From the NCBI RefSeq assembly GCF_015666175.1, contig NZ_JADPIE010000007.1:62001-126000 (forward strand): a stretch of DNA of 64,000 nucleotides, in the 5' to 3' direction. This DNA comes from Halonatronomonas betaini (GTDB lineage Bacteria; Bacillota; Halanaerobiia; Halanaerobiales; Halarsenatibacteraceae). The position numbers and the translations under genes were made by a program. A model generated the notes under the pieces. It saw only the letters and a list, made by a program, of their open reading frames with translations. It ran no database searches and had not been told where the DNA came from. Shown piece by piece: positions 26,808-34,826 of this stretch (its first letter is position 1; each line of letters starts with the position of its first letter).

Positions 26808-27614
26808 GTGGAAAGAATTAATGTTAAAATAGATGAGACAGCTGAAGTTTCTCCTGAGGCAGTCATTGGAGCCGGGTCAGAGATTGGCCAGTACTGTCAG
26901 ATTGGCCCTGGTGTCGAACTAGGTGAAAATACGGTAGTTGGTAATAGGGTTGAAATAACAGGGAAAACAAGGCTTGGAGATAATAATCAGATTTTTACTG
27001 GAGCTATTCTAGGTCAGGCTGCCAGTTATTCTGAAAGGCGCAAACAGCTTGAAGGCACTGACCAGGATGATAATTTTGATTTGATAATCGGAGATAATAA
27101 TATTATTCGAGAATATGCTATAATCTATGGCGGTCAGCGGGTAGGAGTAGAAAAGAAGCCAACGGAAATTGGTGATAGCAATTTCCTTATGGCTTATATA
27201 CAGATAAAATCAGGAGCCAGATTAGGATCTAGAATTACAGTTGCCAATAGTAGTGTTCTTGATGAGGGCTGTCTGATAGATGATCAGGCTTTTCTTGCTG
27301 GCCTTGCTTATATCCCGGAGGAAACCAGGATTGGCAGACTGGCAATGGTTGGAGCCTGTGCCAGGATTGTTGACCCGCTGCCACCATTTTTGCTGGCAGA
27401 TGGCAATCCTGCTGGAGTTGAAAGCATGAATGTTGTTGGGATTAGAAGAACTGATATCTCAAGAGAGGCATTTTCTGAAATTAAAAAGGTTTATCGTAAA
27501 TTAAGTAGAGAAAATGGTGATACTCCAATTAAGGAGATGGAATTAGAGACAGAAGAAGGCAGGGAATTGCAGAAGTTTATTCTGGAGGAGGTAGAGTTAC
27601 ATGGCAGGAAATAA
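26808..27614 (+). CDS. LpxA-family hexapeptide protein lacking the catalytic histidines
   Basis: A 268-residue left-handed beta-helix protein in the usual lpxA slot of the lpxC-fabZ-lpxA-lpxI-lpxB operon. It lacks the LpxA active-site histidines. The HRG motif reads YGG (107-109), the AHIAHD motif reads AYIQIK (129-134) and the VHQF motif reads AYIPEE (167-172). The hexapeptide coils and helical C-terminus remain. Compare the intact LpxA at 59132. It is either a pseudoenzyme, for instance a subunit or scaffold, or an acyltransferase of altered chemistry. The GTG start is seven bases after AGGAGG, and the end overlaps lpxI by 14 bases. The fold is clear, the activity doubtful. Confidence 0.82.
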   Translation: MERINVKIDETAEVSPEAVIGAGSEIGQYCQIGPGVELGENTVVGNRVEITGKTRLGDNNQIFTGAILGQAASYSERRKQLEGTDQDDNFDLIIGDNNIIREYAIIYGGQRVGVEKKPTEIGDSNFLMAYIQIKSGARLGSRITVANSSVLDEGCLIDDQAFLAGLAYIPEETRIGRLAMVGACARIVDPLPPFLLADGNPAGVESMNVVGIRRTDISREAFSEIKKVYRKLSRENGDTPIKEMELETEEGRELQKFILEEVELHGRK

Positions 27615-28413
27615 GAGGACTGGACTGATCGCTGGCGGGGGCAGTTTGCCTGAAATCTGGCTGGAAGCTGCCAGGTTAAAGGGAGTTGAAGTTTATGCGT
27701 ATCGCTTAAAGGAGGAAGAACCTCTTGCTCTTGAATCAGCCAATCAGGTCCAGGATGTAAGTCTGGCAAATTTAGGTGATATTTTAAATAGATTAAAAGA
27801 AGATAATGTTGAACAGGTAATATTTTTAGGTAAGGTGCATAAGGAGCATTTATACCAGGACCTTGAGCCAGATTCTGAACTGGAAGAAATGCTTGAGAGC
27901 CTTGATGATTACATGGATATGACTATTCTTGAGGCGATCAATCAGCGGTTTGAAGAAGAGGGCTTTGATGTATTGCCCCAATCAAGTTATGTTGAGAGGT
28001 TGTTACCTGAAGCCGGTCTGCTGGCAGGACCTGAACCGTCTGAAGATTTGAGAATGTCAATGAAGCAGGCATTACAGCTGGCTAAAGAACTGGCTGAGTT
28101 TGATATTGGACAGACTCTGCTTTATAAAGCAGGTCAGGTTATTGCAGTTGAGGCTTTAGAAGGCACTGATGAGACGATTGCCAGGGCAGGAGAACTGGCC
28201 GGTGAAGATGGCGATCTGATTCTGGCTAAAGCAGCCAGACCTGATCAGGATTTCAGGTCTGATATTCCAGCAATTGGGGCTGAAACTTTGCGGAATTTAG
28301 CTGAGGCCGGTGGCCAGGCAGTAATTATAGAGGCTGAAAAGGTATTTATGCTGGAAGAGGAAGAAATTATTAAGCTTGCTGATGAACTGGGAATAACGGT
28401 GATGGCAGGTTAA
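27601..28413 (+). CDS. lpxI: UDP-2,3-diacylglucosamine pyrophosphatase, LpxI type
   Basis: A 270-residue cytoplasmic enzyme that cleaves UDP-diacylglucosamine to lipid X and UMP. It matches LpxI (DUF1009), not the metallophosphatase LpxH: N-terminal GLIAGGGSLP, central GQTLLYKAGQVIAVEALEGTDETI, and PAIGAETLRNLAEAGGQAVIIEAEKV near the end. LpxI replaces LpxH in alphaproteobacteria and many non-proteobacteria. It is coupled by overlap to the gene before and followed after about 55 bases by lpxB. Confidence 0.93.
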   Translation: MAGNKRTGLIAGGGSLPEIWLEAARLKGVEVYAYRLKEEEPLALESANQVQDVSLANLGDILNRLKEDNVEQVIFLGKVHKEHLYQDLEPDSELEEMLESLDDYMDMTILEAINQRFEEEGFDVLPQSSYVERLLPEAGLLAGPEPSEDLRMSMKQALQLAKELAEFDIGQTLLYKAGQVIAVEALEGTDETIARAGELAGEDGDLILAKAARPDQDFRSDIPAIGAETLRNLAEAGGQAVIIEAEKVFMLEEEEIIKLADELGITVMAG

Positions 28414-28469
28414 TTATATAAGTTTTAGATGAGCACAAATAATCTTAAGATGAAGGGAGGAAGTATTTG

Positions 28470-29657
28470 ATGGCTGATAAAGAGATACTGGTTATAACAG
28501 GGGAAACATCTGGTGATATGCATGCTGCTAAAGTTGTAGCCAGAATAAAAGAGCTGACATCAGGGGTCAAATTTTCTGGCCTTGGTGGCAGGGAACTTGA
28601 TTATCTAAAGCTTGAGAATCTACTTCCTTCTGAAGAGATTAAGACTGGTAGCCATGGTTTTGCCTCAGGTATTACTGGGTTATTTAGTCATATTAAACTG
28701 GCCCATAAAATAACAGACCTGGTGGCAGACAGAGATATAGCGGTCTGCTTTTTAGTTGATTACTCAGGTTTTAATATGTATTTAGGCAGGCGGTTAAGGA
28801 AGAAACTTGATCTGCCTGTGATTCATTACTTTCCTCCTACTGCCTGGATCTGGGGGCGCTGGCGAGCAAAATGGCTGGCCAGCGCCGGGGTGAAGGTTGC
28901 AGCAACTTTCCCGAAAGAAGCTGATGTTTACAGGGAGGCCGGGGCTGAAGTTAAGTATGTGGGCCATCCTCTTTTAGATGAGATACCTGAATCCAGGGAT
29001 CAGGCTGATGCCAGGGAGGAGCTGGCTGAACTGATCAAACTGGCTGGCAGACGAGAACTTCAGTTAGGTGAGAGGCTACTGGCGATAATGCCAGGGAGCC
29101 GACCAAAGGAAGTTGAGACCCACCTGGGACCGATGTTAGCTGCTGCTGATCAGCTGGCCCATGACTTTGCTTTAAGGCCAGTGATCCCTGTGGCCAGAGG
29201 AATAGATATTGAACAGGTGGAAGAAAAGATTGAAAATCACAGAATAAATCCGGTACTTTTATCAGGTTATAGCCGGGAACTGCTGGCTGCTGCTGATCTG
29301 GCTTTAGTAGTTTCTGGGACAGCTGTTTTAGAGGCTGCTTTATTGGGAACGCCGCAGCTTTTAATCTATAGAGCTGATAAATTAACTGCTTTTTTAGGAA
29401 AATATCTGATTGGACCTGAATATATTGGTCTGCCGAATATTTTAACTGATCAGGAACTGGTGCCGGAAATTCTACAGGATGATGTTGATGGTGCTGAAAT
29501 TGCAAAGAGGGCAGTGCCTTATCTGACTGATCCGAAGGTGATTAGAAAGCAGGTAGAAGGTTATAATCAGTTGCGAGAATTATTAGGAGAGCCTGGGGCT
29601 ATTGATAGGACGGCCAGGTTTTTATTAGAAGAGGCCGGGATATTTAATGGAGAATAA
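28470..29657 (+). CDS. lpxB: lipid A disaccharide synthase
   Basis: GT19 glycosyltransferase of about 395 residues that joins lipid X and UDP-diacylglucosamine. Conserved parts are GETSGDMHAA at the N-terminus, FLVDYSGFN, PVIHYFPPTAWIWG, LLAIMPGSRPKEVETHLGPM and the donor-site segment VVSGTAVLEAALLGTPQLLIYR. ATG 28470 follows AAGGGAGG by nine bases; the TTG just before is less likely. The next gene starts inside its last ten bases. Confidence 0.95.
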   Translation: MADKEILVITGETSGDMHAAKVVARIKELTSGVKFSGLGGRELDYLKLENLLPSEEIKTGSHGFASGITGLFSHIKLAHKITDLVADRDIAVCFLVDYSGFNMYLGRRLRKKLDLPVIHYFPPTAWIWGRWRAKWLASAGVKVAATFPKEADVYREAGAEVKYVGHPLLDEIPESRDQADAREELAELIKLAGRRELQLGERLLAIMPGSRPKEVETHLGPMLAAADQLAHDFALRPVIPVARGIDIEQVEEKIENHRINPVLLSGYSRELLAAADLALVVSGTAVLEAALLGTPQLLIYRADKLTAFLGKYLIGPEYIGLPNILTDQELVPEILQDDVDGAEIAKRAVPYLTDPKVIRKQVEGYNQLRELLGEPGAIDRTARFLLEEAGIFNGE

Positions 29658-30264
29658 AAATTTTTTAATATTTTTTGTTATAATGGTATTAGCTATTGGC
29701 ATGCTTGCTGGCTGTGAGAATGGAGAAGTTGAGGAAACTGAGGAGCCAGTGGCAGAAGAAGAGGTTGACGATAGACTGGATGAACCTGGCCAGGAGATCC
29801 GTTCTGGTAGATTGAATCTCTATAGTGACGATGATGAGACTAGATGGAGGCTGGAATCTGATCTGATCAGACAGCTTGAAAGAACCGGTGAGCTTGAACT
29901 GGAACCAGTTGATGTTGAGGCTTTTCTGGCTGATGGTGATGATTTTTCTGAGATTGTTGCTTACTGGCTTGAAAGTGATGCCGGTCTTTATAGAGAAGGA
30001 GATGGGATTCTGGAGTTGATTGGTTCAGCCAGGCTTGAGAGCGATCGCTATATATTTATTTCTGAAAATATTGTCTGGGATCAGGCGACAAATATGATTT
30101 CATCTGAAGGCGAGACTGAAATAAGAACAGATAATTTTACAGCCCGGGGTGGCAGTTTTGATGCTACAGGCGATTTAGAGACTCTGATAATTTATCGGAG
30201 TGACGATAATCAGGCCCGGGTAACCTGGGAGGCAGGAGAAGATGATGAACTTGATGGATTATAA
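29647..30264 (+). CDS. lptC: LptC-like lipoprotein
   Basis: A 205-residue protein with a lipoprotein signal peptide: hydrophobic core, lipobox LAGC with Cys23, then an acidic linker (EVEETEEPVAEEE). The remainder has the LptC/OstA strand pattern: GRLNLYSDDDETRWRLESD, YREGDGILELIGSARLESD, FISENIVWDQATNMISSEGETEI, then FTARGGSFDATGD. LptC receives LPS from LptBFG and passes it to LptA. E. coli LptC keeps a transmembrane anchor; a lipid anchor here would be a variation. It overlaps lpxB by 11 bases and lptA by 23. Confidence 0.85.
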   Translation: MENKNFLIFFVIMVLAIGMLAGCENGEVEETEEPVAEEEVDDRLDEPGQEIRSGRLNLYSDDDETRWRLESDLIRQLERTGELELEPVDVEAFLADGDDFSEIVAYWLESDAGLYREGDGILELIGSARLESDRYIFISENIVWDQATNMISSEGETEIRTDNFTARGGSFDATGDLETLIIYRSDDNQARVTWEAGEDDELDGL

Positions 30265-30811
30265 AAAAACAGGATTTATTGCGATTATAGTGATAGTTGC
30301 CGGGTTGGTACTCATGGCAGGACCGGTTGAAGCTGTAAGAGAAATTTCCGGTGATGAGCTTGAGATAACTGCTCTTGAGGATGATGAATATATCTTTGAG
30401 GCCAGAGGTAATGCTCATTTGAAGATTGATGAGCTGGAAGTTACCGGGGATTTAGGAGAGTTTCATAGCCTGGAGCAGGAGGCCAGATTTTTTGATAATG
30501 TTGTTGTGACTGGACCGGATTTAAATATTGAGGCAGATGAATTAATCTATGAACTGATAGGAGAGAGGGCATTTATGACTGGGCGACCCAGGGTGCAGTA
30601 TGCTGAACTTGATGCATCATCTGATGAGGTTGAATACTTGATGGCTGAAGAGATGGTTTATTTGCGGGGCAATGTTGAAGGCCGCCGGGGCCAGCAGGAG
30701 TTTTCCAGTGATGAGGTTGAGGTCAATCTTGCTGAAGATAAGATTAAACTTTCTGGCCAGGCCAGAATGCAGTTGCCTGAAGGTGAGATTGATGAAGGTG
30801 ACCTTGAATGA
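30242..30811 (+). CDS. lptA: LPS transport protein LptA
   Basis: A 189-residue periplasmic OstA/LptA protein with signal peptide (cleavage near GPVEA, about residue 31). Its repeating jelly-roll strands follow the pattern EYIFEARGNAHLKIDELEVTG, ARFFDNVVVTGPDLNIEADE, VEYLMAEEMVYLRGNVEGR, FSSDEVEVNLAEDKI. It forms the bridge filament from the inner membrane to LptD (encoded at 57174). It overlaps lptC upstream and lptB downstream (4 bases). Confidence 0.9.
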   Translation: MMNLMDYKKTGFIAIIVIVAGLVLMAGPVEAVREISGDELEITALEDDEYIFEARGNAHLKIDELEVTGDLGEFHSLEQEARFFDNVVVTGPDLNIEADELIYELIGERAFMTGRPRVQYAELDASSDEVEYLMAEEMVYLRGNVEGRRGQQEFSSDEVEVNLAEDKIKLSGQARMQLPEGEIDEGDLE

Positions 30812-31527
30812 GTTTAGCTGGCAAAGGCTTAACTAAAGAATATAATAAGATAAAAGTTGTTGACAATGTTGATATAGAGGTTAACCGTGGCGAGATTGTC
30901 GGGCTTTTAGGGCCTAATGGTGCCGGCAAGACAACAACCTTTTATATGATTGTCGGGATGATTGAGCCTAATGGTGGCCAGGTTTTTTTAGATGATGAAA
31001 ATATTACAGAGCTGCAGATGTATAAACGGGCCAGAAAAGGAGTCGGTTATCTGGCCCAGGATGCCTCGGTTTTCAGGAAGCTTAATGTAAAGGATAATCT
31101 TTTAGCCATTCTTGAGGGCCAGGATTTATCAAAGGAAGAACAGGATAAGAAGGCTGAAGATTTAATGGATGAGCTTGGAATTAGTCATTTAAGGGATAGG
31201 AAGGCCTTTCAGCTTTCTGGCGGTGAGCGCCGGAGGGTTGAGATTGCAAGGTCTTTAACGACTGATCCTTCATTTATTCTTTTGGATGAGCCCTTTTCCG
31301 GGGTTGATCCGATAGCTGTTAATGATATCCAGGATATTATCAAGTTTTTAAAGGAAAAAGGCCTGGGAGTATTGATAACTGATCACAGTGTAAGGGAGAC
31401 TTTATCGATTACTGATAGGGCCTATATTATGCACGAGGGTGAGATTTTATTATCCGGTAATTCGGAGGAAGTTGCTGATAGCAAGATAGCCAGGGAGTTT
31501 TATCTCGGGGAGAAATTCAGGCTATAA
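30808..31527 (+). CDS. lptB: LPS export ABC transporter ATPase
   Basis: ABC ATPase of 239 residues that powers LPS extraction with LptF/LptG. Walker A is GPNGAGKTT, the signature LSGGERRRVEIAR, Walker B FILLDEP, the switch His is in ITDHSV. The start overlaps lptA by four bases. It is strongly like E. coli LptB in length and motifs, with the ERRR signature and the FYLGEKFRL C-terminus typical of the family. The second permease gene follows after 95 bases. Confidence 0.96.
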   Translation: MSLAGKGLTKEYNKIKVVDNVDIEVNRGEIVGLLGPNGAGKTTTFYMIVGMIEPNGGQVFLDDENITELQMYKRARKGVGYLAQDASVFRKLNVKDNLLAILEGQDLSKEEQDKKAEDLMDELGISHLRDRKAFQLSGGERRRVEIARSLTTDPSFILLDEPFSGVDPIAVNDIQDIIKFLKEKGLGVLITDHSVRETLSITDRAYIMHEGEILLSGNSEEVADSKIAREFYLGEKFRL

Positions 31528-31621
31528 GCTATAATGTTGCGAGAATTCAAGTTATTATATGGGGAAGAAAAGCAATAATATAAATTTTTATATAATTATA
31601 TGTTTATTAATAGGAGATTAA

Positions 31622-32725
31622 ATGATGAAGATTTATTTAAAATATATTTTAAAGGAGTTAATCCAGCCCTTTATCTTTGGAATCGGGGCTTTTACAGCAA
31701 TCTTTGTAGGGACTGATATTCTATTTAGACTTGCTGATTTTTATTCAAATTTCGATGTTTCTATTTTGACAACAGTGGAGTTATTTTTGTTGAGCCTGCC
31801 CCAGATTATTGTCTATACCTTTCCAATGGCGACACTCCTGGCGACGATTCTGGCTTATAGCAGGCTGAATGGTGATTCGGAGATTACGGCCTTCAGGGCT
31901 GGCGGTTTTAGTCTGAGGAAATTGATAATTCCGGCCTTGATTGTTGGACTGCTGGCCAGTTTTGGCGGGATAGCCATTAATGAATTTGTTGTTCCTGAGG
32001 CCAATTACCGGTACAGTCAGATGGTTTATGAGTTTCAGCATGGCGGTGAAGAGCGGCCCAGGACCCAGTATGATTTATTTTTAACTCCTCTGGATTCTGC
32101 GACGAACCGGCCTGAGTTTATCTTATATACCAGGCGCTTTAGTGCTGATGATGGCGAGATGGAGGTTGTTAATCTTCAGGAGTATGAAGATGGCCGGCCG
32201 GCAAGGTTGATAGAGGCTGACAGGGCTGTCTGGCGGGAAGATGGCTGGCAGTTTTATGATGGCCAGATCTATCAGCTCCGGGCAGGAGACCGGGTAGCCA
32301 GGATGGACTTTTCAGAATATATTGTCAGGGCAGAGATTGAATCACCGGACCGGATTGCTGAGCTGGACAGGGATACTGATGAGATGACTTTATGGGAATT
32401 AAGTGAATATATTGCTGTTATGAGAAGTCAGGGCCGGGATGTCTTTGAGGAGAGAGTCTTCTGGCATCAGAAGATTTCGGTGCCCTTTGCCAGTTTTATC
32501 TTTGCTTTGATGGCTGCTCCTCTTGGAATGAAACCGAAGAGGCAGGGTGGCTCGGCAACTGGAATGGGTTTGAGTGTTATTATAATATTTATTTATTATG
32601 GTTTGATGACATTAGGAGATGCTATGGGCAGCCAGGGAGCGATATCGCCCTGGTTAGGGGCCTGGTTGCAGAATATTGTTTTTGCCGGTGTCGGATCGGT
32701 TTTACTATATAAAACAGGAAGGTAG
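31622..32725 (+). CDS. LptF/LptG family LPS export permease (second copy)
   Basis: A 367-residue YjgP/YjgQ-family inner-membrane permease, the likely heterodimer partner of the protein at 24372. Same layout: three N-terminal membrane segments with FPMATLLATILAYSRLNGDSE in the coupling helix region, a periplasmic beta-jellyroll at about 130-265, then three C-terminal segments (FIFALMAAPLGMKPKRQG onward). It follows lptB, so ATPase and permease are made together. AGGAG lies about six to nine bases before the two adjacent ATG codons. Confidence 0.9.
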   Translation: MMKIYLKYILKELIQPFIFGIGAFTAIFVGTDILFRLADFYSNFDVSILTTVELFLLSLPQIIVYTFPMATLLATILAYSRLNGDSEITAFRAGGFSLRKLIIPALIVGLLASFGGIAINEFVVPEANYRYSQMVYEFQHGGEERPRTQYDLFLTPLDSATNRPEFILYTRRFSADDGEMEVVNLQEYEDGRPARLIEADRAVWREDGWQFYDGQIYQLRAGDRVARMDFSEYIVRAEIESPDRIAELDRDTDEMTLWELSEYIAVMRSQGRDVFEERVFWHQKISVPFASFIFALMAAPLGMKPKRQGGSATGMGLSVIIIFIYYGLMTLGDAMGSQGAISPWLGAWLQNIVFAGVGSVLLYKTGR

Positions 32726-32735
32726 GTGACAGGTT

Positions 32736-34094
32736 ATGTATGCATTTGGATTAATCCTGTTACTAATATTATTATCAGGCCTGGTCGCTTATCTTGGTGA
32801 TCAGATAGGTATGAAACTGGGTAAAAAGAGAATATCGCTCTTTGGACTCCGTCCGAGATATTCATCTATAATCATTACTGTGATTACAGGTATGATGATT
32901 GCTGGAATTTCAATTGTTATTTTATTGACTGCTTATTCAGGATTGCGGCAGGCATTATTTAATATAAATGAAGTGCTGGAGCGATTAAATGAGCTGGATA
33001 ATCGCCTGGCTGAAAGGACTTTAGAACTTGAGGAACTTCAGGCCCAGCGAGATGAGCTCCGGGATGAACTGGAGGAAGTTAGGATTGAGTTTGATGAAGC
33101 TGAGGCCAATCTGGTAGAAGCCCAGGAGGATATTGCTGATCTGGAAGCTGAACGGGAACAGCTTAGAGCTGAAAGAGATGAGCTTTTAGCGGAGCAAGAT
33201 GAATTGATGGCTGAAAGAGATGAACTTGTTGCTGAACGGGACGAACTCCTGACTGAAAGAGATGAGCTCGATGAGATGGTCGAGAATTTGAGAGCTCAAC
33301 GGGATGAGCTGGATGAACAGCTTGAAGAATTAAATATGGAATTGACTGAAGTTAATGAACAGTTAGAGGATGCCAGGGAGCAGGTTCTTTACTTTATGGA
33401 TGAAGATATTGTCTTTAGAAGAGGCGAGATCGTTTATTCTGAGGTAATTGAAGGTGGTCGGAGTGAGAATGAGATATTAACTGATTTAAATGAGTTTCTC
33501 TCCCAGGCCAATCAGGTTGCCCAGCAGCGTGAGGTGCAGGTCGATGAGGAGACTGGAATGGCCCTGCATTTACAGACTGAGGATATACTCCATGCAGCCC
33601 AGATGCTGTATAATGTAGAAGAAGGCGAGAGGCTAATAATTAGCCTGGCTGCCAGGGTTAATGTGCCCAGGTATGATAGTTTAAGGGCTGATATCTATAT
33701 AAATAGGAATTTTGTTGTTTATCGTGAAAATGAAGAGATTAGTTCGGCTGTGATTGATGCTGATGCTGGAACTAACCGGATTGATAATCAGTTAAGGGAG
33801 CTCCTGGCTGAAGTTAATCGGGAGGCCTCCTTAAGAGGTATGCTCCAGGATATTGATGGTTCTGTTGGCAGCCTTGACTTTATGAATTTTTATCAGATAG
33901 TCAATGAGATTCAGGCTTATTCTGGTGAAGTTGAGGTTAGTGTTCGGGCTGCCGAGGAGATCTGGCGTCATGACAGACTCTCTGATAATCTGGAATTTGA
34001 GTTTAGAGAAATAGAGAGCGATGAGGTTGATGAGGAGACTTTAGATATTGAAAGTGATGAAGTAGAGACTGATGAGGATGAATTTGATGAGTAG
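32736..34094 (+). CDS. DUF3084-type membrane coiled-coil protein
   Basis: A 452-residue protein with two N-terminal membrane helices (about 3-22 and 43-66) separated by a basic loop LGKKRISLFGLRPRYSS, then a long coiled coil (80-220) built from near-perfect heptads of the type AERDELL, and a globular C-terminal domain with LYFMDEDIVFRRGEIVYSEVIEGG. This matches DUF3084, a family of unknown function found in cyanobacteria and diderm Firmicutes. Its 11-base spacing after the permease and the diderm distribution suggest an envelope role. The 21-base DNA repeats at about 33150-33280 encode the heptads. Confidence 0.8.
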   Translation: MYAFGLILLLILLSGLVAYLGDQIGMKLGKKRISLFGLRPRYSSIIITVITGMMIAGISIVILLTAYSGLRQALFNINEVLERLNELDNRLAERTLELEELQAQRDELRDELEEVRIEFDEAEANLVEAQEDIADLEAEREQLRAERDELLAEQDELMAERDELVAERDELLTERDELDEMVENLRAQRDELDEQLEELNMELTEVNEQLEDAREQVLYFMDEDIVFRRGEIVYSEVIEGGRSENEILTDLNEFLSQANQVAQQREVQVDEETGMALHLQTEDILHAAQMLYNVEEGERLIISLAARVNVPRYDSLRADIYINRNFVVYRENEEISSAVIDADAGTNRIDNQLRELLAEVNREASLRGMLQDIDGSVGSLDFMNFYQIVNEIQAYSGEVEVSVRAAEEIWRHDRLSDNLEFEFREIESDEVDEETLDIESDEVETDEDEFDE

Positions 34095-34515
34095 AATACT
34101 TGCTATTGATCCAGGCCAGGATAAAGCTGGCCTGGCTTTAACTGATGGCGATGGTGAACCTATCTGGCTGGGGATTCTTGCTATTGAAAATTTTGCTGAA
34201 GAATTTGAAGAATTGTTTGATGGCGAGCTGTCTGGCCAGTTGAATGAGCTAGAGGTTGTTGTTATTGGCGATGGGACTGGTTCGGAAGTATTAGAAGAAA
34301 TTATAAAATCGGTCTTGAAATCAGAAACTAGATTTATTAAAATTAATGAATGGGGCAGTACTGATGAGGCGATTGAGCTTTATCGGCAATATGAAAAGAC
34401 TGGGTCTATAAAAAATATTTTCTTTAAAATATTTAATTGGAGGCCAGAAAGCCCGATAGATCAATACGCAGCCCTGGTTTTAGCCAGGAGATATTTAAAA
34501 AAATATCAAAAATAA
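34087..34515 (+). CDS. RNase H-fold YqgF/RuvX-like protein
   Basis: A 142-residue cytoplasmic protein opening with ILAIDPGQDKAGLALTD, the first acidic strand of the RNase H-like fold as in YqgF/RuvX and RuvC. A second acidic region (VVVIGDGTGSE) and a C-terminal DQYAALVLARRYL follow. The bona fide RuvX is shorter and normally next to alaS or DUF965 genes, so this is a divergent relative. The start at 34087 overlaps the DUF3084 stop by eight bases and lies nine bases after GAGG; ATG codons further upstream are inside that ribosome site. Its function in this setting is unknown. Confidence 0.65.
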   Translation: MSRILAIDPGQDKAGLALTDGDGEPIWLGILAIENFAEEFEELFDGELSGQLNELEVVVIGDGTGSEVLEEIIKSVLKSETRFIKINEWGSTDEAIELYRQYEKTGSIKNIFFKIFNWRPESPIDQYAALVLARRYLKKYQK

Positions 34516-34537
34516 TTAAAAAAAGTTCAAATAGGGG

Positions 34538-34566
34538 TTAACAAAGCCGAGAGGCTATGCTATAAT
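34538..34566 (+). promoter_or_regulatory. strong sigma-A promoter of the ompM-like gene
   Basis: TTAACA (34538-34543), a 17-base spacer, TATAAT (34561-34566), with TG one base before the -10 (34558-34559). This is the closest match to consensus in the window and fits a very abundant outer-membrane protein. Transcription would start near 34573, giving an untranslated leader of about 255 bases. Confidence 0.85.
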
Positions 34567-34572
34567 AAAGAC

Positions 34573-34826
34573 AGTTATGGCTATTTCTTATCATCTTAAG
34601 ACTAAACTGCGGCAGAAAGGAGGTGCCCCCGGGTCCGCGAGGTTGATGAGGTGATAGGGTTCTAAAATGATAAGATATAGGCTACCACCCGCAAGAGGAG
34701 ATCAGGCCAGGAATGAGGAAACGAGGAAACTCATCGTCTGGAAGATCCCCCACCGGGCAGATGTGTAGCCGAATGGAACTTAGTCCATAACACTAGAAAC
34801 AATTATCCAAAGGGGGATAAATAAAA
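34573..34826 (+). ncRNA. long structured leader RNA of the ompM-like gene, class unknown
   Basis: The 311 bases between the YqgF-like stop and the porin start hold no gene; after the promoter they form a GC-richer block with several helices. CTTATCAT (34587-34594) pairs with ATGATAAG (34667-34674). TGCGG (34608-34612) pairs with CCGCG (34635-34639). GGCTAC (34680-34685) pairs with GTAGCC (34765-34770) and encloses a hairpin built from GATC/GATC (34700, 34744), CCAG/CTGG and ATGAG (34713-34717)/CTCAT (34730-34734). ATGGA/TCCAT (34773, 34784) closes a small hairpin. GATGAG at 34645-34650 competes for the same CTCATC, a switch-like feature. TTATCC (34803) and GGATAA (34815) fold over the ribosome site AAGGGGG. 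I do not recognise a known riboswitch, RNase P, 6S or tmRNA. Confidence 0.7.

Noticed and set aside
33150-33300. DNA tandem repeats in the DUF3084 gene as a separate element.
   Set aside because: The 21-base periodicity is explained by the coiled-coil heptads (ERDELLA-type) of the protein.
34573-34826. RNase P, 6S, tmRNA, group II intron or hammerhead identity for the ompM leader.
   Set aside because: The GAGGAAA stretch recalls RNase P, but the conserved P4 partner (ACAGAA) is absent. No tmRNA tag or tRNA-like ends, no domain V hairpin of a group II intron. A hammerhead-like UUGAUGAG has no matching stem and GAAA core.
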